A stretch of 64,000 nucleotides of DNA from NCBI RefSeq assembly GCF_024495425.1, contig NZ_JANHJR010000001.1, forward strand, positions 496,001-560,000, read 5' to 3'. Source of the DNA: Haloarchaeobius litoreus. Its GTDB lineage: Archaea > Halobacteriota > Halobacteria > Halobacteriales > Natrialbaceae. This document shows, piece by piece, positions 50,384-59,654 of the stretch (positions within the stretch are counted from its first letter, which is position 1; each line of letters starts with the position of its first letter). Under the pieces are notes generated by a model that ran no database searches, had not been told where the DNA came from, and saw nothing but the letters and a program-made list of their open reading frames with translations. A program made the position numbers and the translations under genes.

Positions 50384-51430
50384 TCAGTTCTCGTGTCGGT
50401 GTTCGTCGAGACCGTCCAGTGTCGCCGCGGCCTCGGACACGACCGCGGTGACGACCTCGCCGGCCGGCCGTCGCTCGTCCGTCAGCCCGGCTGACTGTCC
50501 CGCGAACAGCGCCATGGCGTCGACGTCGCCGGACAGTTCGGGCGTCGCCAGCGCCTCGTCGTAGCGCTCGATGGGCTGGCCGTCGCCGGAGTGGGCCACG
50601 GTGTCGGTCTCGCCGGGCCGCTCGCCCGGGGCGGGTTCGCCGGCGTCACGCCACCGGCGTACGGTCTCGTTCTCGACGACGCGGTGGGGCATCCCGGGCC
50701 ATCCCTTGTCGAAGAGCTCGGTGTCGGTCGTCTCCGACTCGCTTGCGGCGAGCACTCGCTCCCGGTACGCCCGGTGGACGCGTGCCTCCTCGGTCGCGAG
50801 GAACCGGGTGCCGAGCCAGGCGGCGTCGGCCCCGAGCGCGAGCACCGCGGCCAGCCCTCGGCCGTCCGCGACGCCGCCCGCGGCAACGACCGGCACGTCG
50901 ACGGCGTCGGCGACGCACGGGACCAGCGGCATCGTCGCCACCTCGCCCTGGAGGTGGCCGCCGGCCTCCCAGCCCTGGGTGACGACGCAGTCGACCCCAG
51001 CGGACTCGGCCTCGCGAGCGGATTCGGCGTCGGTGACGGTCTGGAGCACCGTCGCACCGGCTTCGTGGCAGCGGTCGACGTGCGGGGCGGCGTCGCCGAA
51101 CGAGAAGGAGACGACGTCGACACCGGCGTCGAGAACGGTCTCGACGTGTTCGGCGGGGTCCAGCACGCCGGTCTCCTCGTCGAGGACGAGGTTCACGGCG
51201 AACGCGCCCTCGGTCGCGGGGACGGTCTCCGCGATGACGCGATGGGTCTCCGCGATGACGCGACGGGTCTCCTCGCGGTCGCGCCACGTCACGGCGAGGT
51301 GACCCAGTCCACCGGCGTCGGCGACGGCCGCGGCGAGTTCGGGGCAGGTCGCGCTCCCGATGGGTGCCTGCACCACGGGGTGCTCGATACCGAGCAGGTC
51401 GGTCACGGCGGTATCGAAGCCCACGGTCAC
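50384..51430 (-). CDS. Nitronate monooxygenase-like FMN protein (NPD family)
   Basis: The 348-residue protein has the NPD/2-nitropropane dioxygenase barrel: GIEHPVVQAPIGSATCPELA, VVTQGWEAGGHLQGEV (phosphate site with catalytic His) and AAGGVADGRGLAAVLALGAD. It may oxidise nitroalkane toxins with FMN. It starts at GTG 51430 overlapping the moaC stop, with GGAGG upstream; GTG 51424 is an alternative. Confidence 0.9.
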   Translation of the reverse strand: MTVGFDTAVTDLLGIEHPVVQAPIGSATCPELAAAVADAGGLGHLAVTWRDREETRRVIAETHRVIAETVPATEGAFAVNLVLDEETGVLDPAEHVETVLDAGVDVVSFSFGDAAPHVDRCHEAGATVLQTVTDAESAREAESAGVDCVVTQGWEAGGHLQGEVATMPLVPCVADAVDVPVVAAGGVADGRGLAAVLALGADAAWLGTRFLATEEARVHRAYRERVLAASESETTDTELFDKGWPGMPHRVVENETVRRWRDAGEPAPGERPGETDTVAHSGDGQPIERYDEALATPELSGDVDAMALFAGQSAGLTDERRPAGEVVTAVVSEAAATLDGLDEHRHEN

Positions 51431-51930
51431 GGTTCCTCCTTCGTCTTCTCGACCACGCGAACGTCCTCGATTCCCGTCCTCGGGTACCCGCCGTCTTCGT
51501 CCTTCTCGGCGGCCTTCACCATGTCCCAGACGACGTTCAGCCCGGTCGTCACGCCTTCCAGCGCCTCCATCTCGCAGCCGGTCTTCCCGGTCGTCTCGAC
51601 GGCGACGGACAGCGTGATGGCCTCGTCCGCCACGTCGAACGCGGTGTCGACGTTCGTCACGGGAATCTGGTGGCACATCGGGATGGTCTCCCAGGTGTGC
51701 TTGACCGCCTGGATGGCCCCGATCCGGGCCGTCGCGAGCACGTCGCCCTTGTCGACCTCGTTCGCGCGGACGGCGTCGACGGTCGATTCTCGCAGGTGGA
51801 TGGTACCCTCGGCGACGGCCCGTCGCCGCGAGTCCGGCTTCGCGCCCACGTCGACCATCTGGGCGTCGCCGTCGTCGTCGACGTGGGTGAGGTCCCGGGC
51901 GTCCCCCGCCGGCTTCTCGTCCTCAGACAT
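51427..51930 (-). CDS. moaC: Cyclic pyranopterin monophosphate synthase MoaC
   Basis: The 167-residue protein has VDVGAKPDSRRRAVAEGTIH, GDVLATARIGAIQAVKHTWE, IPMCHQIPV and MEALEGVTTGLNVVWDMVKA, all MoaC signatures. It forms cyclic pyranopterin in molybdenum cofactor synthesis. It overlaps the upstream nnr gene by eight bases and the downstream NPD gene by four. Confidence 0.95.
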   Translation of the reverse strand: MSEDEKPAGDARDLTHVDDDGDAQMVDVGAKPDSRRRAVAEGTIHLRESTVDAVRANEVDKGDVLATARIGAIQAVKHTWETIPMCHQIPVTNVDTAFDVADEAITLSVAVETTGKTGCEMEALEGVTTGLNVVWDMVKAAEKDEDGGYPRTGIEDVRVVEKTKEEP

Positions 51931-53362
51931 CGCGACCACCCCACATCGCGTGCGGAATCTCGGAAAGGAGGTCGCTGGCGAAGATGCCGTAGCCCTGCTC
52001 CGCGACGACGGCGTCGCCGGCGAGGCCGTTGACGTAGGCCGCCACGGAACCGGCGGTGACGGGGTCGTGCGTGCTCATGAGCGCGACGCAGATGCCCGCG
52101 AGCACGTCGCCGGTCCCACCGACGGTCATGCCAGGGTTGCCGGTGCGGTTCACGCGGGTCGTCTCGCCGTCGGTCACCACGTCGTAGGCCCCTTTCACGA
52201 GAAGAGTCTGTTCGAGGTCGGCCGCGAAGTCGGCGACGAGGTCGGCTCGTGTCTCCCAGTCGTCGTCCGTCTGGCCGCCCATCGCGACGAGTTCGCCCTG
52301 GTGGGGCGTACAGAGGAGGTCGGCATCGGTGCCGGCGGACGGGATCGCACGGAGCGCGTCGGCGTCGACGACCGCCCGGCCGTCGTACTCGGCGAGGAAC
52401 TCGCCGACGGCGGTGAGCGTCCCCTCGGCGCGGCCGAGCCCCGGTCCCATCAGCACGCAGTCGGCGTCGACAGCGGCGTCGAGCAGCTGGTCCACGTGGC
52501 TCGGGCGGAGCAGCTCGCCGGCGAACCCGCGGACGATGAGCCCCTCCTCGTAGCCCTGGACAGTGTCGGCGACGCTCGCCGGGCAGGCGACGCGCACGAG
52601 GTCGGCTCCGGCGCGCATCGCGGCCTGTGCGGAGAGCGCGGGTGCGCCGGTGTACGGTCCGCCCCCGATCACCAGCACCTCACCGAAGTCGCCCTTGTGG
52701 GCCATCGGGTCCCGGGAGAGCACGCGCAGGTCGCCCGGGCCGACGAACGTCTCGGCGGCGTCGGGGATGCCGATGTCGGCGACGGTGACGGCGGCGTCCA
52801 CGTCGGCGAGACCGGGCTTCATGTCGTGGAACGTGACGACGTGGTCGGCGTCGACGGCCGCGCCGGCCGCCTCGCCGGTGTCGGCGTCGACGCCGGAGGG
52901 CACGTCAACCGCGACGACCGTCGCGTCGGCGTCATTGATGGCCCCGGCGGCAGTCGCCTCGGGCTCGCGGAGTGCGCCCGTGACCCCCGTACCGAGCATC
53001 GAATCGACGACGACGTCGGCGTCGGGGAGCGAGACGGCCGTCGAGTCGCGCACCTCGCGGGTGTCGTACTCGGCCTGCTGGAGGGCGTCCCAGTTCTCCC
53101 GGGCGATGTCCGTCGTGATGGCGTCGGCGCGGCCGAGCAGCAGTGTCGTGACCTCGAACTCGTCGAGGAAGCGGACCGTGACGAACGCGTCGCCGCCGTT
53201 GTTCCCGCGGCCGGCGACGACGACGACCCGGTCACCGGGGTCGGCCACCTCGCGGACGACGCGTGCGACGGCGTGCCCGCTCGACTCCATCAGCTGTTTG
53301 CGGGGGACGCCGAGCCCCTCGGCGTTCTCGTCGACCTGGGCCATCCGGTCGCTCGTGATCAT
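51923..53362 (-). CDS. nnr: Bifunctional NAD(P)H-hydrate epimerase/dehydratase
   Basis: The 479-residue protein joins an N-terminal epimerase (VVVAGRGNNGGDAFVTVRFL near residue 55) to a C-terminal ADP-dependent dehydratase (LVIGGGPYTGAPALSAQAAM, LMGPGLGRAEG, NPGMTVGGTGDVLAG with catalytic Asp). It repairs hydrated NAD(P)H. ATG 53362 is preferred over 53452. It heads the nnr-moaC-NPD operon. Confidence 0.95.
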   Translation of the reverse strand: MITSDRMAQVDENAEGLGVPRKQLMESSGHAVARVVREVADPGDRVVVVAGRGNNGGDAFVTVRFLDEFEVTTLLLGRADAITTDIARENWDALQQAEYDTREVRDSTAVSLPDADVVVDSMLGTGVTGALREPEATAAGAINDADATVVAVDVPSGVDADTGEAAGAAVDADHVVTFHDMKPGLADVDAAVTVADIGIPDAAETFVGPGDLRVLSRDPMAHKGDFGEVLVIGGGPYTGAPALSAQAAMRAGADLVRVACPASVADTVQGYEEGLIVRGFAGELLRPSHVDQLLDAAVDADCVLMGPGLGRAEGTLTAVGEFLAEYDGRAVVDADALRAIPSAGTDADLLCTPHQGELVAMGGQTDDDWETRADLVADFAADLEQTLLVKGAYDVVTDGETTRVNRTGNPGMTVGGTGDVLAGICVALMSTHDPVTAGSVAAYVNGLAGDAVVAEQGYGIFASDLLSEIPHAMWGGRDV

Positions 53363-53439
53363 GGCCGGAGGTTCGGACGGGGACGTGGTAAATCCGCGCC
53401 CTCCGCAAGGGATTCGGTCCCGGGGGAGCAGGGTGCACC

Positions 53440-54204
53440 ATGGAACTCCCACCGATGGGCCTGGGAACGATGGGCATCGGCGACCCGGAAGCCATCACGA
53501 GCGCGCTGGACGCCGGCTACCGTCACCTCGACACCGCACAGATATACGACAACGAGGCGGTCGTCGGCGAGGGGCTCTCCCGGAGCGACGTCGACCGCGG
53601 GGACGTGTTCCTCGCGACGAAGGTCTGGGCGACGAACCTCGCACCCGAGGACGTGCTCGAATCGACGCGGGCCAGCCTCGACAGGCTGGGCGTCGAGTCG
53701 GTCGACCTCCTGTACGTCCACCGCCCCATCGAGGCGTACGACCCGGCGACGACGCTGCCGGCGTTCGACGAGCTCGTCGACCGCGGCCTGACCGAGCACG
53801 TCGGCGTCTCCAACTTCACCCGCGAGGAGCTGGCGAGGGCGCGCGAGGTGCTCGACACGCCCGTCTTCGCCCACCAGGTGGAGTACCACCCGTACTTCCA
53901 GACGCCCGACCTGCTCGCGGACAGCCGTGCCCACGACGAGTGGGTCGTCGCCTACTCGCCACTGGCCGGCGGGCGGGTGTTCGGCGACCCCGTGCTGGCC
54001 GACATCGCCGACAACCACGACGTCACGCCCGCGCAGGTCGCGCTCGCCTGGCTCCGCGCGAAGGAGGGTGTCGTGCCGATTCCGAAGGCCGGCAGTCGGG
54101 AACATCAGGTGGGCAACCTCGCCGCAGCCGACCTCTCGCTCACGGACGCGGAGTGCGACCGCATCGACGAACTGGACCGGGGCGAGGAGCTGTTCCCCGA
54201 GTAG
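53440..54204 (+). CDS. Aldo/keto reductase
   Basis: The 254-residue protein has AGYRHLDTAQIYDNEAVVGE (catalytic Asp and Tyr), FLATKVWATNL (Lys), LLYVHRPIEAY (His) and IPKAGSREHQVGNLAAAD for NADP. It reduces aldehydes or ketones; substrate unknown. It is divergent from nnr. Confidence 0.94.
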   Translation: MELPPMGLGTMGIGDPEAITSALDAGYRHLDTAQIYDNEAVVGEGLSRSDVDRGDVFLATKVWATNLAPEDVLESTRASLDRLGVESVDLLYVHRPIEAYDPATTLPAFDELVDRGLTEHVGVSNFTREELARAREVLDTPVFAHQVEYHPYFQTPDLLADSRAHDEWVVAYSPLAGGRVFGDPVLADIADNHDVTPAQVALAWLRAKEGVVPIPKAGSREHQVGNLAAADLSLTDAECDRIDELDRGEELFPE

Positions 54205-54220
54205 CGGACTCTGCCGACGC

Positions 54221-54502
54221 TCACCGACGGATGCGGAAGCCCTCCTCGCCCGCCGGCTCCTCGTACTCGACGTCCACCGACTCCACGTTGGCGGCCGGCG
54301 AGCCCTCGTGGCACCACTCGACCGTCGCCTCGACGGCGTCCGCGGAGCCCTCGAACACGGCCTCGACGCGGCCGTCGTCGAGGTTGCGGACCCAACCGTG
54401 GACGCCGTGCTCGCTGGCGGTGTCGCGGGTGTTCGCGCGGTAGTAGACGCCCTGGACCCGGCCGGAGACGAACACGTGTGCGCGAGTCCGGTGTTCGCTC
54501 AT
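54221..54502 (-). CDS. acyP: Acylphosphatase
   Basis: The 93-residue protein has RAHVFVSGRVQGVYYRANTR with the phosphate-binding Arg and WVRNLDDGRVEAVFEG with the catalytic Asn. It hydrolyses acyl phosphates. ATG 54502 is the family start. It is downstream of a small unknown gene and PadR, possibly one unit. Confidence 0.95.
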   Translation of the reverse strand: MSEHRTRAHVFVSGRVQGVYYRANTRDTASEHGVHGWVRNLDDGRVEAVFEGSADAVEATVEWCHEGSPAANVESVDVEYEEPAGEEGFRIRR

Positions 54503-54549
54503 ACGCCGACGTGCGGTCGCCAGGCTGAAAAACGATATCCCCGTCGCGG

Positions 54550-54759
54550 TCACCGCTGGTCGTCGAGGCTGTACAGCTTGTCGGTCGTTATCCAGGCCTC
54601 GGTGGCGAACTTCGTCTCCAGTCGCGTCTCCTGGACGTCGTTGACCGGGACGATGGTCGCCGTCCCGTCGGGGGCGGCGACCGTCTCGAGCTCGTCACCC
54701 GGCCGGGGCTCGGCGTCGAACCGCTCGACGAGTCGGTCGAGGTAGCCGCTGACGCGCAT
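54550..54759 (-). CDS. Small conserved haloarchaeal protein
   Basis: The 69-residue protein (RVSGYLDRLVERFDAEPRPG, TATIVPVNDVQETRLETKF) begins with ATG inside the PadR stop (TGATG), so it is co-translated with the regulator. No family is recognised. Confidence 0.75.
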   Translation of the reverse strand: MRVSGYLDRLVERFDAEPRPGDELETVAAPDGTATIVPVNDVQETRLETKFATEAWITTDKLYSLDDQR

Positions 54760-55142
54760 CACTCGCCCTCCGAGCCGTCCCCGACGGATGCACAGGGGTG
54801 GTCGGCGAGCGCGGCGAGGTGACCGATCTCCTCGACGAGCGTCGCCTCGCCGCGGTCGGTGAGCGAGTACAGGTTCGTCCGGCCGTCGAGGATGTCCTTC
54901 GCGACCAGCCCGTCGTCGACGAGCCGGTTCAGGTTCTGGTAGAGCCGCCCGTGGTTCACCTCGTGGCCGTAGTACGACTCCACGGCGCGCTTGACGCCGA
55001 GGCCGTACTCGCGCTCGCGGTCGTGGAGGACCGAGAGGATCCGCAGCTGGAACGCCGACAGCTCGAGCTCGGCGGCCCGGGTGGCAGCCGCCGTCGGGGT
55101 GGGCTCATCCGACGGGTCGCCGTCGGGTGCCGCGCGGCTCAC
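54759..55142 (-). CDS. PadR-family transcriptional regulator
   Basis: The 127-residue protein has a PadR winged helix: LELSAFQLRILSVLHDRERE, YGLGVKRAVESYYGHEVNHG, RLYQNLNRLVDDGLVAKDIL and LYSLTDRGEATL. GTG 55142 is chosen because upstream codons in this frame lack family features and G-rich sequence precedes it. Likely dimeric repressor; target could be the downstream small genes. Confidence 0.85.
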   Translation of the reverse strand: MSRAAPDGDPSDEPTPTAAATRAAELELSAFQLRILSVLHDREREYGLGVKRAVESYYGHEVNHGRLYQNLNRLVDDGLVAKDILDGRTNLYSLTDRGEATLVEEIGHLAALADHPCASVGDGSEGE

Positions 55143-55282
55143 ACCGGGACACCCCCGTGCGGTCGGTGGTCGTGAACGATACCGTCTCTCGTGACCCACG
55201 CTGTCTCGGGGCCGATTGTCGTCGTCTGCATGGTCTGAGGGGGACGCCGCCGTCGCCGACGGCCGGTCGCTGTGATGGTCGC

Positions 55283-55594
55283 TCAGGGCACTCGCGCGGC
55301 GGTGAGCGACGGATCGATGGCCGACCAGGTCACGGTCTCGCGCACCCACTCCGGGACGGACCGCTCGCCGTTCGGGCCGGACACCTCGATGGTGCGCTGG
55401 CTGATCTCGATGGTCCAGACCTCCGCCTGGTCGCGACACCGGATGCGGATGCGGTCGGCCTTGCGCTGGACCTCGATGCGGACCCAGCCCGCTCGATCGA
55501 CACCGACATCGTCGAATCGCTGTACCTCCGTCGCGGCCGGGACCAGCCGGTCGCCGGCGAACGCGTGATCGGGCTCAGCTGTCTGACTCGCCAT
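55283..55594 (-). CDS. Small haloarchaeal protein of unknown function
   Basis: The 103-residue protein (HAFAGDRLVPAATEVQRFDD, IRIRCRDQAEVWTIEISQRT) has a beta-rich pattern and no recognised family. It lies between the tandem repeats behind orc1/cdc6 and the PadR gene. Confidence 0.7.
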   Translation of the reverse strand: MASQTAEPDHAFAGDRLVPAATEVQRFDDVGVDRAGWVRIEVQRKADRIRIRCRDQAEVWTIEISQRTIEVSGPNGERSVPEWVRETVTWSAIDPSLTAARVP

Positions 55595-55640
55595 CACGTT
55601 CGGTCGGAGGGACGCACGGACAAAAGGCGACACAGGGGGG

Positions 55641-55738
55641 TGTCCGGGTCTGTCCGGGTTTCGGCGAATGTGCAGAATACCAGCGATAGAAGGCCCGGAA
55701 CAGTGGTTCCGGCGTGTCCGGGTTCGTGTCCGGGTTCG
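55641..55738 (+). repeat. Two tandem pairs of TGTCCGGGTT(CG) repeats around a hairpin
   Basis: Copies of TGTCCGGGTY lie at 55641 and 55651 (10-bp spacing) and of TGTCCGGGTTCG at 55715 and 55727 (12-bp spacing). Between the pairs CCGGAAC-AGTG-GTTCCGG (55695-55712) forms a perfect 7-bp stem, and a G-run (GGGGGG) precedes the first pair. The block abuts the 3' end of the orc1/cdc6 gene and the start of a small gene. Confidence 0.65.
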
Positions 55739-55739
55739 C

Positions 55740-56774
55740 CTACGTGGTCGCGACCGCGTACTCCCGACTCGGCCCCTCGCCGCGGGCGACCAGCAGGTCG
55801 TAGTACACCATCTTCTTCGCCGACCGGCGGGTCGTCCGCTGGGTCTTCGCGTCGTCGCCCATCCGGTCCTCGTACAGCTCCTGGAGGGTACCGGGGCTGA
55901 CGGGGCCGTACTCGTCGACGATGTCGAACAGCACCTGCTGATGTGGGTCGAGCTTCGCGAGGTTCTCCTGCCGGAGTCGCTCCCGCGCCTCGGGTATGGC
56001 CTCGTCGATGAGCGTGTTCGTGATGGTCTGGCTCCGGCCCTGGGCGGCCTCGGCCGCCTCGCGGAGGGTGCTGATGGCCTTCCGGGCGTCGCCGTCGGCG
56101 TGCCGGGCGATGCGTTCGAGTTGGCGCTGGCTGATGACATCGTGTTCGAGGCCGTACTCGACGCGCTTCTCGAGGATGCGGACGAGCTCGTCGGCCGTGT
56201 ACGGTTCGAGCCTGACCTCCTGCCCGACGCTCAGACGGGACTCGATGCGCGGGTCGAGGCTCCCGAGGAACGAGCGCGCCTCGTTCGAGACCAGCAGGAG
56301 GCTCGTCGACGGCAGGTCGGCCAGGTCGTAGAGCACGTCGGTGTCGACCACGTCCACCTCGTCGAGGACGACGATGCGCTGGCTGGTCGGGTCGTGCCGG
56401 TCGGTGGTCGACTGGAGCCGGTCGAGCAGGTCGAGCCGGGGCGTGGAGTCGTGGTGGAGCCGTGCGCCGCCGACGAGCTGGCGCGCGACCTCGAACGTGA
56501 CCTCGTAGCGCGACCGGGTCGTCCAGCAGTTGACGCTCGCGATATCGACGGCGAGTTCGTCGCTGGTCCCCCGGACGAGTCGGTCGGTGACCGCCTCGGC
56601 GAGGAGGCTCTTCCCGACACCGCTCGGCCCCGTCAGGAACACCGGATTGACCGGGCGTCCGTTCTCCAGCCCCTGGAACGCGCGGGCGAGCTGCTGGAGC
56701 TCGTCCCGCCGGTGGACGATCATGCTCGCGTCCGGGGTCGTGGTGTGGTCGAGCACCTCCGGCCGACGTATCAT
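55740..56774 (-). CDS. orc: Orc1/Cdc6-type replication initiator
   Basis: The 344-residue protein has GPSGVGKS at 49-56, IVVLDEVDVV near 134, an arginine-finger sensor region and a C-terminal winged helix (PHQQVLFDIVDEYGPVSPGT). It is shorter than main origin Orc proteins. ATG 56774 is preceded by CTTTATA on the minus strand (56800-56806) at leaderless spacing. No AT-rich origin element is seen directly upstream. Confidence 0.9.
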   Translation of the reverse strand: MIRRPEVLDHTTTPDASMIVHRRDELQQLARAFQGLENGRPVNPVFLTGPSGVGKSLLAEAVTDRLVRGTSDELAVDIASVNCWTTRSRYEVTFEVARQLVGGARLHHDSTPRLDLLDRLQSTTDRHDPTSQRIVVLDEVDVVDTDVLYDLADLPSTSLLLVSNEARSFLGSLDPRIESRLSVGQEVRLEPYTADELVRILEKRVEYGLEHDVISQRQLERIARHADGDARKAISTLREAAEAAQGRSQTITNTLIDEAIPEARERLRQENLAKLDPHQQVLFDIVDEYGPVSPGTLQELYEDRMGDDAKTQRTTRRSAKKMVYYDLLVARGEGPSREYAVATT

Positions 56775-56799
56775 TGTTGGTGAGTACCGGAGCGGCTGG

Positions 56800-56806
56800 T
56801 ATAAAG
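56800..56806 (-). promoter_or_regulatory. TATA box for orc1/cdc6
   Basis: CTTTATA on the minus strand is centred about 29 bp before the start codon. Confidence 0.55.
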
Positions 56807-56807
56807 C

Positions 56808-57734
56808 TCACTCGCGCGTCCGGAGCAGATGGAACACGTACGTCTGGACGTAGCCGGCGTACCGGCCGCCGAAGCGCTCGCGGAGCGCGCGCGAGGTCTC
56901 GGCGTAGCTGCCGCGGTCGCAGTCGGGGTAGTAGTCGGAGACGACGGTGCGCATCCACGTGTCCAGCGGGATGGCCTCGTCGTAGCCCAGCGAGAACAGG
57001 AGGATGCAGTCGGCGACCTTGTCGCCCACGCCGACGAACCGGGTGAGGTACTCGCGGGCGTCCTCGTACGCCAATCCGGTGGCCTCGACGGGGTGAGCCT
57101 CGCCTGCGGCGACCATCTCGGCGGTGCGCTGGACGTACGGCGCGCGGTAGCCGAGCCCGAGGTCCCGCAGTTCGGCCTCGGTCGTGGCCGCGAGCCGGTC
57201 GGGGGTCGGGAAGGAGTGGTAGGTGCGGTCGCCGAGCGCGACCGGCTCGCCGTACTCGCGGGCGAGCGTCGACACCATCCCGTGGATGCGCTCGACGCGC
57301 ATCTGTGCCGAGCAGATGAACGAGACGGTACAGCCGAAGGGCGGGTCCCGCACCAGCCGGAGGCCGCGGTGGGCGTCGTAGGCCTCGCTTATCAGCGCCT
57401 CGTCGGGCGCATCCGCGACGATGGCGTCGAGGTCGTCGTCGAGCCGGAGGAGGTGGACGAGCGAGTCGTGGGCGTCGCAGGTCGCCTCCCACTCGACGGC
57501 GTCGTCGGCGACACGCATTCGGATCGCGTGTGGCCCGCGGTCGGGCAGCGGCACGGCTGTTGTGTCCTGCTCGTCGAGGGAAAGCGCGGTGTAGTACCAC
57601 GGTGACCCGTCGTCGTCGCCCTCGTACATCCGTCCGTCCTCGCGCCGCCAGAGGTACGACTGGCCGCTCTCCAGCGTCGCGTGCGCGTCGAACCCCCCGG
57701 GAAGCGACGACAGCGGGATAGACCCTGTCTCCAT
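56808..57734 (-). CDS. ogg: 8-oxoguanine DNA glycosylase/AlkA-like HhH-GPD protein
   Basis: The 308-residue protein has an N-terminal Ogg domain (LPGGFDAHATLESGQSYLWR) and HhH-GPD motif FVGVGDKVADCILLFSLGYD with catalytic Lys near 239 and IPLDTWM Asp near 256. It excises oxidised or alkylated bases. Ends just upstream of the orc promoter. Confidence 0.92.
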   Translation of the reverse strand: METGSIPLSSLPGGFDAHATLESGQSYLWRREDGRMYEGDDDGSPWYYTALSLDEQDTTAVPLPDRGPHAIRMRVADDAVEWEATCDAHDSLVHLLRLDDDLDAIVADAPDEALISEAYDAHRGLRLVRDPPFGCTVSFICSAQMRVERIHGMVSTLAREYGEPVALGDRTYHSFPTPDRLAATTEAELRDLGLGYRAPYVQRTAEMVAAGEAHPVEATGLAYEDAREYLTRFVGVGDKVADCILLFSLGYDEAIPLDTWMRTVVSDYYPDCDRGSYAETSRALRERFGGRYAGYVQTYVFHLLRTRE

Positions 57735-57869
57735 CGACCGACCGTCCGGGCCGCGCCGGTTTGGGGGTTACGGACCCGGTACGCTGTGCCGACCGGTCCC
57801 ATCGCCGTCGGGCGGCGGGGTGAACGAACGCCAACCTTGATACTGTTTGCCCGGCTACCACACTACTGC

Positions 57870-58340
57870 ATGAACTGCAGAGTTGTCGTCGAAGCTGCAG
57901 TGCCGGTATACGACGTAGCGACACCGGACGAGGCCGTTCGTATCGCCATCTCGAAAACTGGCGAGATGCTGAATCCGGAGCTCAACTACGTGGAGATCAA
58001 CATGGGTAGCCGGACCTCACCGTCGGGGGAGGAGCTCCCGCCGGCGTTCATCGCGGCCGACGAGGCGCTGGTCGCCCTCGAGCTCGAGATGACGGTGTTC
58101 AACGTCGAACGCGAGGAGCACGCCTCCCGCATCGCCCGCAAGGAGATCGGGATGCGACTGGAGAACATCCCGCTGGAGGTCCTCGAAGTCGAGGTCATCG
58201 AGGAGGAGGACGAGGCGAGCGACGACGAGGAATCCGCGGGCGACGAAGCGGACGAGGCTGCCGTCGACGACACCGTCGAGGGCGGCGACGACGACGAAGA
58301 CGAGGCGGTCCTCCCCGAGTTCGAGGACCTCATCGAGTAG
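57870..58340 (+). CDS. DUF555 family protein (UPF0212)
   Basis: The 156-residue protein starts MNCRVVVEAAVPVYDVATPD and has EAVRIAISKTGEMLNPELNY and EIGMRLENIPLEVLEVEVIE, matching archaeal DUF555, followed by a Glu/Asp-rich tail of about 50 residues. Function unknown. Confidence 0.9.
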   Translation: MNCRVVVEAAVPVYDVATPDEAVRIAISKTGEMLNPELNYVEINMGSRTSPSGEELPPAFIAADEALVALELEMTVFNVEREEHASRIARKEIGMRLENIPLEVLEVEVIEEEDEASDDEESAGDEADEAAVDDTVEGGDDDEDEAVLPEFEDLIE

Positions 58341-58420
58341 CCGGGCGCGAAAGGGGAACCGGATTCGAGAGAACGCCGTCGCTGGTCGGTGCTGGTCCAG
58401 TGTGGGACGAGAACTTCCGT

Positions 58421-58660
58421 TTAGTCTGCGGAGACGGCGACCGTCTCTTCGGACTCCTCGGAATGCATGTCGGAGGTGATGCCGTTCGCGAGTGCAAAAA
58501 CAGCCGCCTTGTGGTCCGTCTTCGATTTGTGGATGCTTGTTGGTCGAATACCGAGCGACTCGTACTCGTCTAGGTTGAGGTCGCCGTCGGCCGTTGTCTC
58601 GTAATGTGTGGATACTTCTGCAAGCAGTCCGTGAAGGTGGATGAGCTCCTGCTTCTTCAT
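58421..58660 (-). CDS. UPF0058 family protein
   Basis: The 79-residue protein begins MKKQELIHLHGLLAEVSTHY and continues LGIRPTSIHKSKTDHKAAVF, matching UPF0058 (PF01893). The HLH and HKSKTDH residues are candidate metal ligands. Function unknown. Confidence 0.93.
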   Translation of the reverse strand: MKKQELIHLHGLLAEVSTHYETTADGDLNLDEYESLGIRPTSIHKSKTDHKAAVFALANGITSDMHSEESEETVAVSAD

Positions 58661-58874
58661 AGCAAACCATTCTACCGGCTGGAGGGTTATATTATTATCC
58701 TGAGTCGCGTTAACACACGGTGGCTCCAGTCACCCCGCAGACAGCCGCTCGCGGCTTCCTCTCGCCCGGCGCGACCTGTCGGATGACCGTGATTGCTACG
58801 TGCGATTTCGCGCGTGGGTGCCCCTATCGTCAGTCGGCGGGAACGTTTAATGCCATCCGAGAACTGCCACCCGT

Positions 58875-59654
58875 ATGGGTCTCAGGCAGCTGATCGAACG
58901 CGGCGAGGGGGAGTCACGGACCCTGACGGTCGTCGACAGGCAGTCGTCGGACATCGTCCAGGGGATGCTGGACGACCTGTTCGAGGAGCAACCGGTCGAA
59001 GTCGTCGAGAACGTCGGTGGGGACACCGTCCCCGGCGACACCGTCATCGTCTCGCGGACGGACGGCTCGTCGTTCAGCTCCTCGCTGGAGTCGATACAGA
59101 ACGCCATCCTGTTCGTCAACTCGGACACCTACATCACGGGCGCACGCGACCTGGAGGCGGTCGACACGCCGGAAGCCATCCTCGGTCTGGCCGACACCGT
59201 GTTCACCGTCGAGGGGTACCCGGACACCCGCAAGCAGAAGTTCCTCCTCATCGAGCTCTCCAGATACATCGAGGCGCGGGCGTGGGACCACGGCGTCGGG
59301 GAGATTCATTCGAGTTTCCAGTACCTCTCGCGGTTGCGGGACGAGCGCGGCACCCACGAAGTCTACCGCTCGCTCGGCCGGACCGACCTCGACGTGAACA
59401 TCTACGGCATCGAGGACACCCCCGTCCCAGCGGACGTCGATGCGAACGTCTACACGGACGGCCCCGTCGAGGAGCTCCGTCGGTCGTGGTTCGTCGTCTA
59501 CACGCACCCGTCAGACCGGTCCGCGTCGGCGGCGCTCGTCTGTTACCGGCTCCCGGGTGAGGACGGGGGTATCGGGCCGTGGAAGGGCTTCTGGACGTTC
59601 GACGCGGACCGCGTCGAGGGCGTCCGAACGCACGTCTGCGGCAACTTCCAATGA
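58875..59654 (+). CDS. DICT-like sensory domain protein
   Basis: The 259-residue protein (LRQLIERGEGESRTLTVVDR, DTVIVSRTDGSSFSSSLESI, FTVEGYPDTRKQKFLLIELS) resembles DICT sensory proteins of haloarchaea, which are often paired with kinases or regulators. It has no output domain. It is coupled to the next methyltransferase gene by ATGA. Confidence 0.65.
   Translation: MGLRQLIERGEGESRTLTVVDRQSSDIVQGMLDDLFEEQPVEVVENVGGDTVPGDTVIVSRTDGSSFSSSLESIQNAILFVNSDTYITGARDLEAVDTPEAILGLADTVFTVEGYPDTRKQKFLLIELSRYIEARAWDHGVGEIHSSFQYLSRLRDERGTHEVYRSLGRTDLDVNIYGIEDTPVPADVDANVYTDGPVEELRRSWFVVYTHPSDRSASAALVCYRLPGEDGGIGPWKGFWTFDADRVEGVRTHVCGNFQ

Noticed and set aside
50591-53791. A 1066-codon plus-strand frame
   Set aside because: It runs opposite NPD, moaC and nnr, all with catalytic motifs, so it is a shadow.
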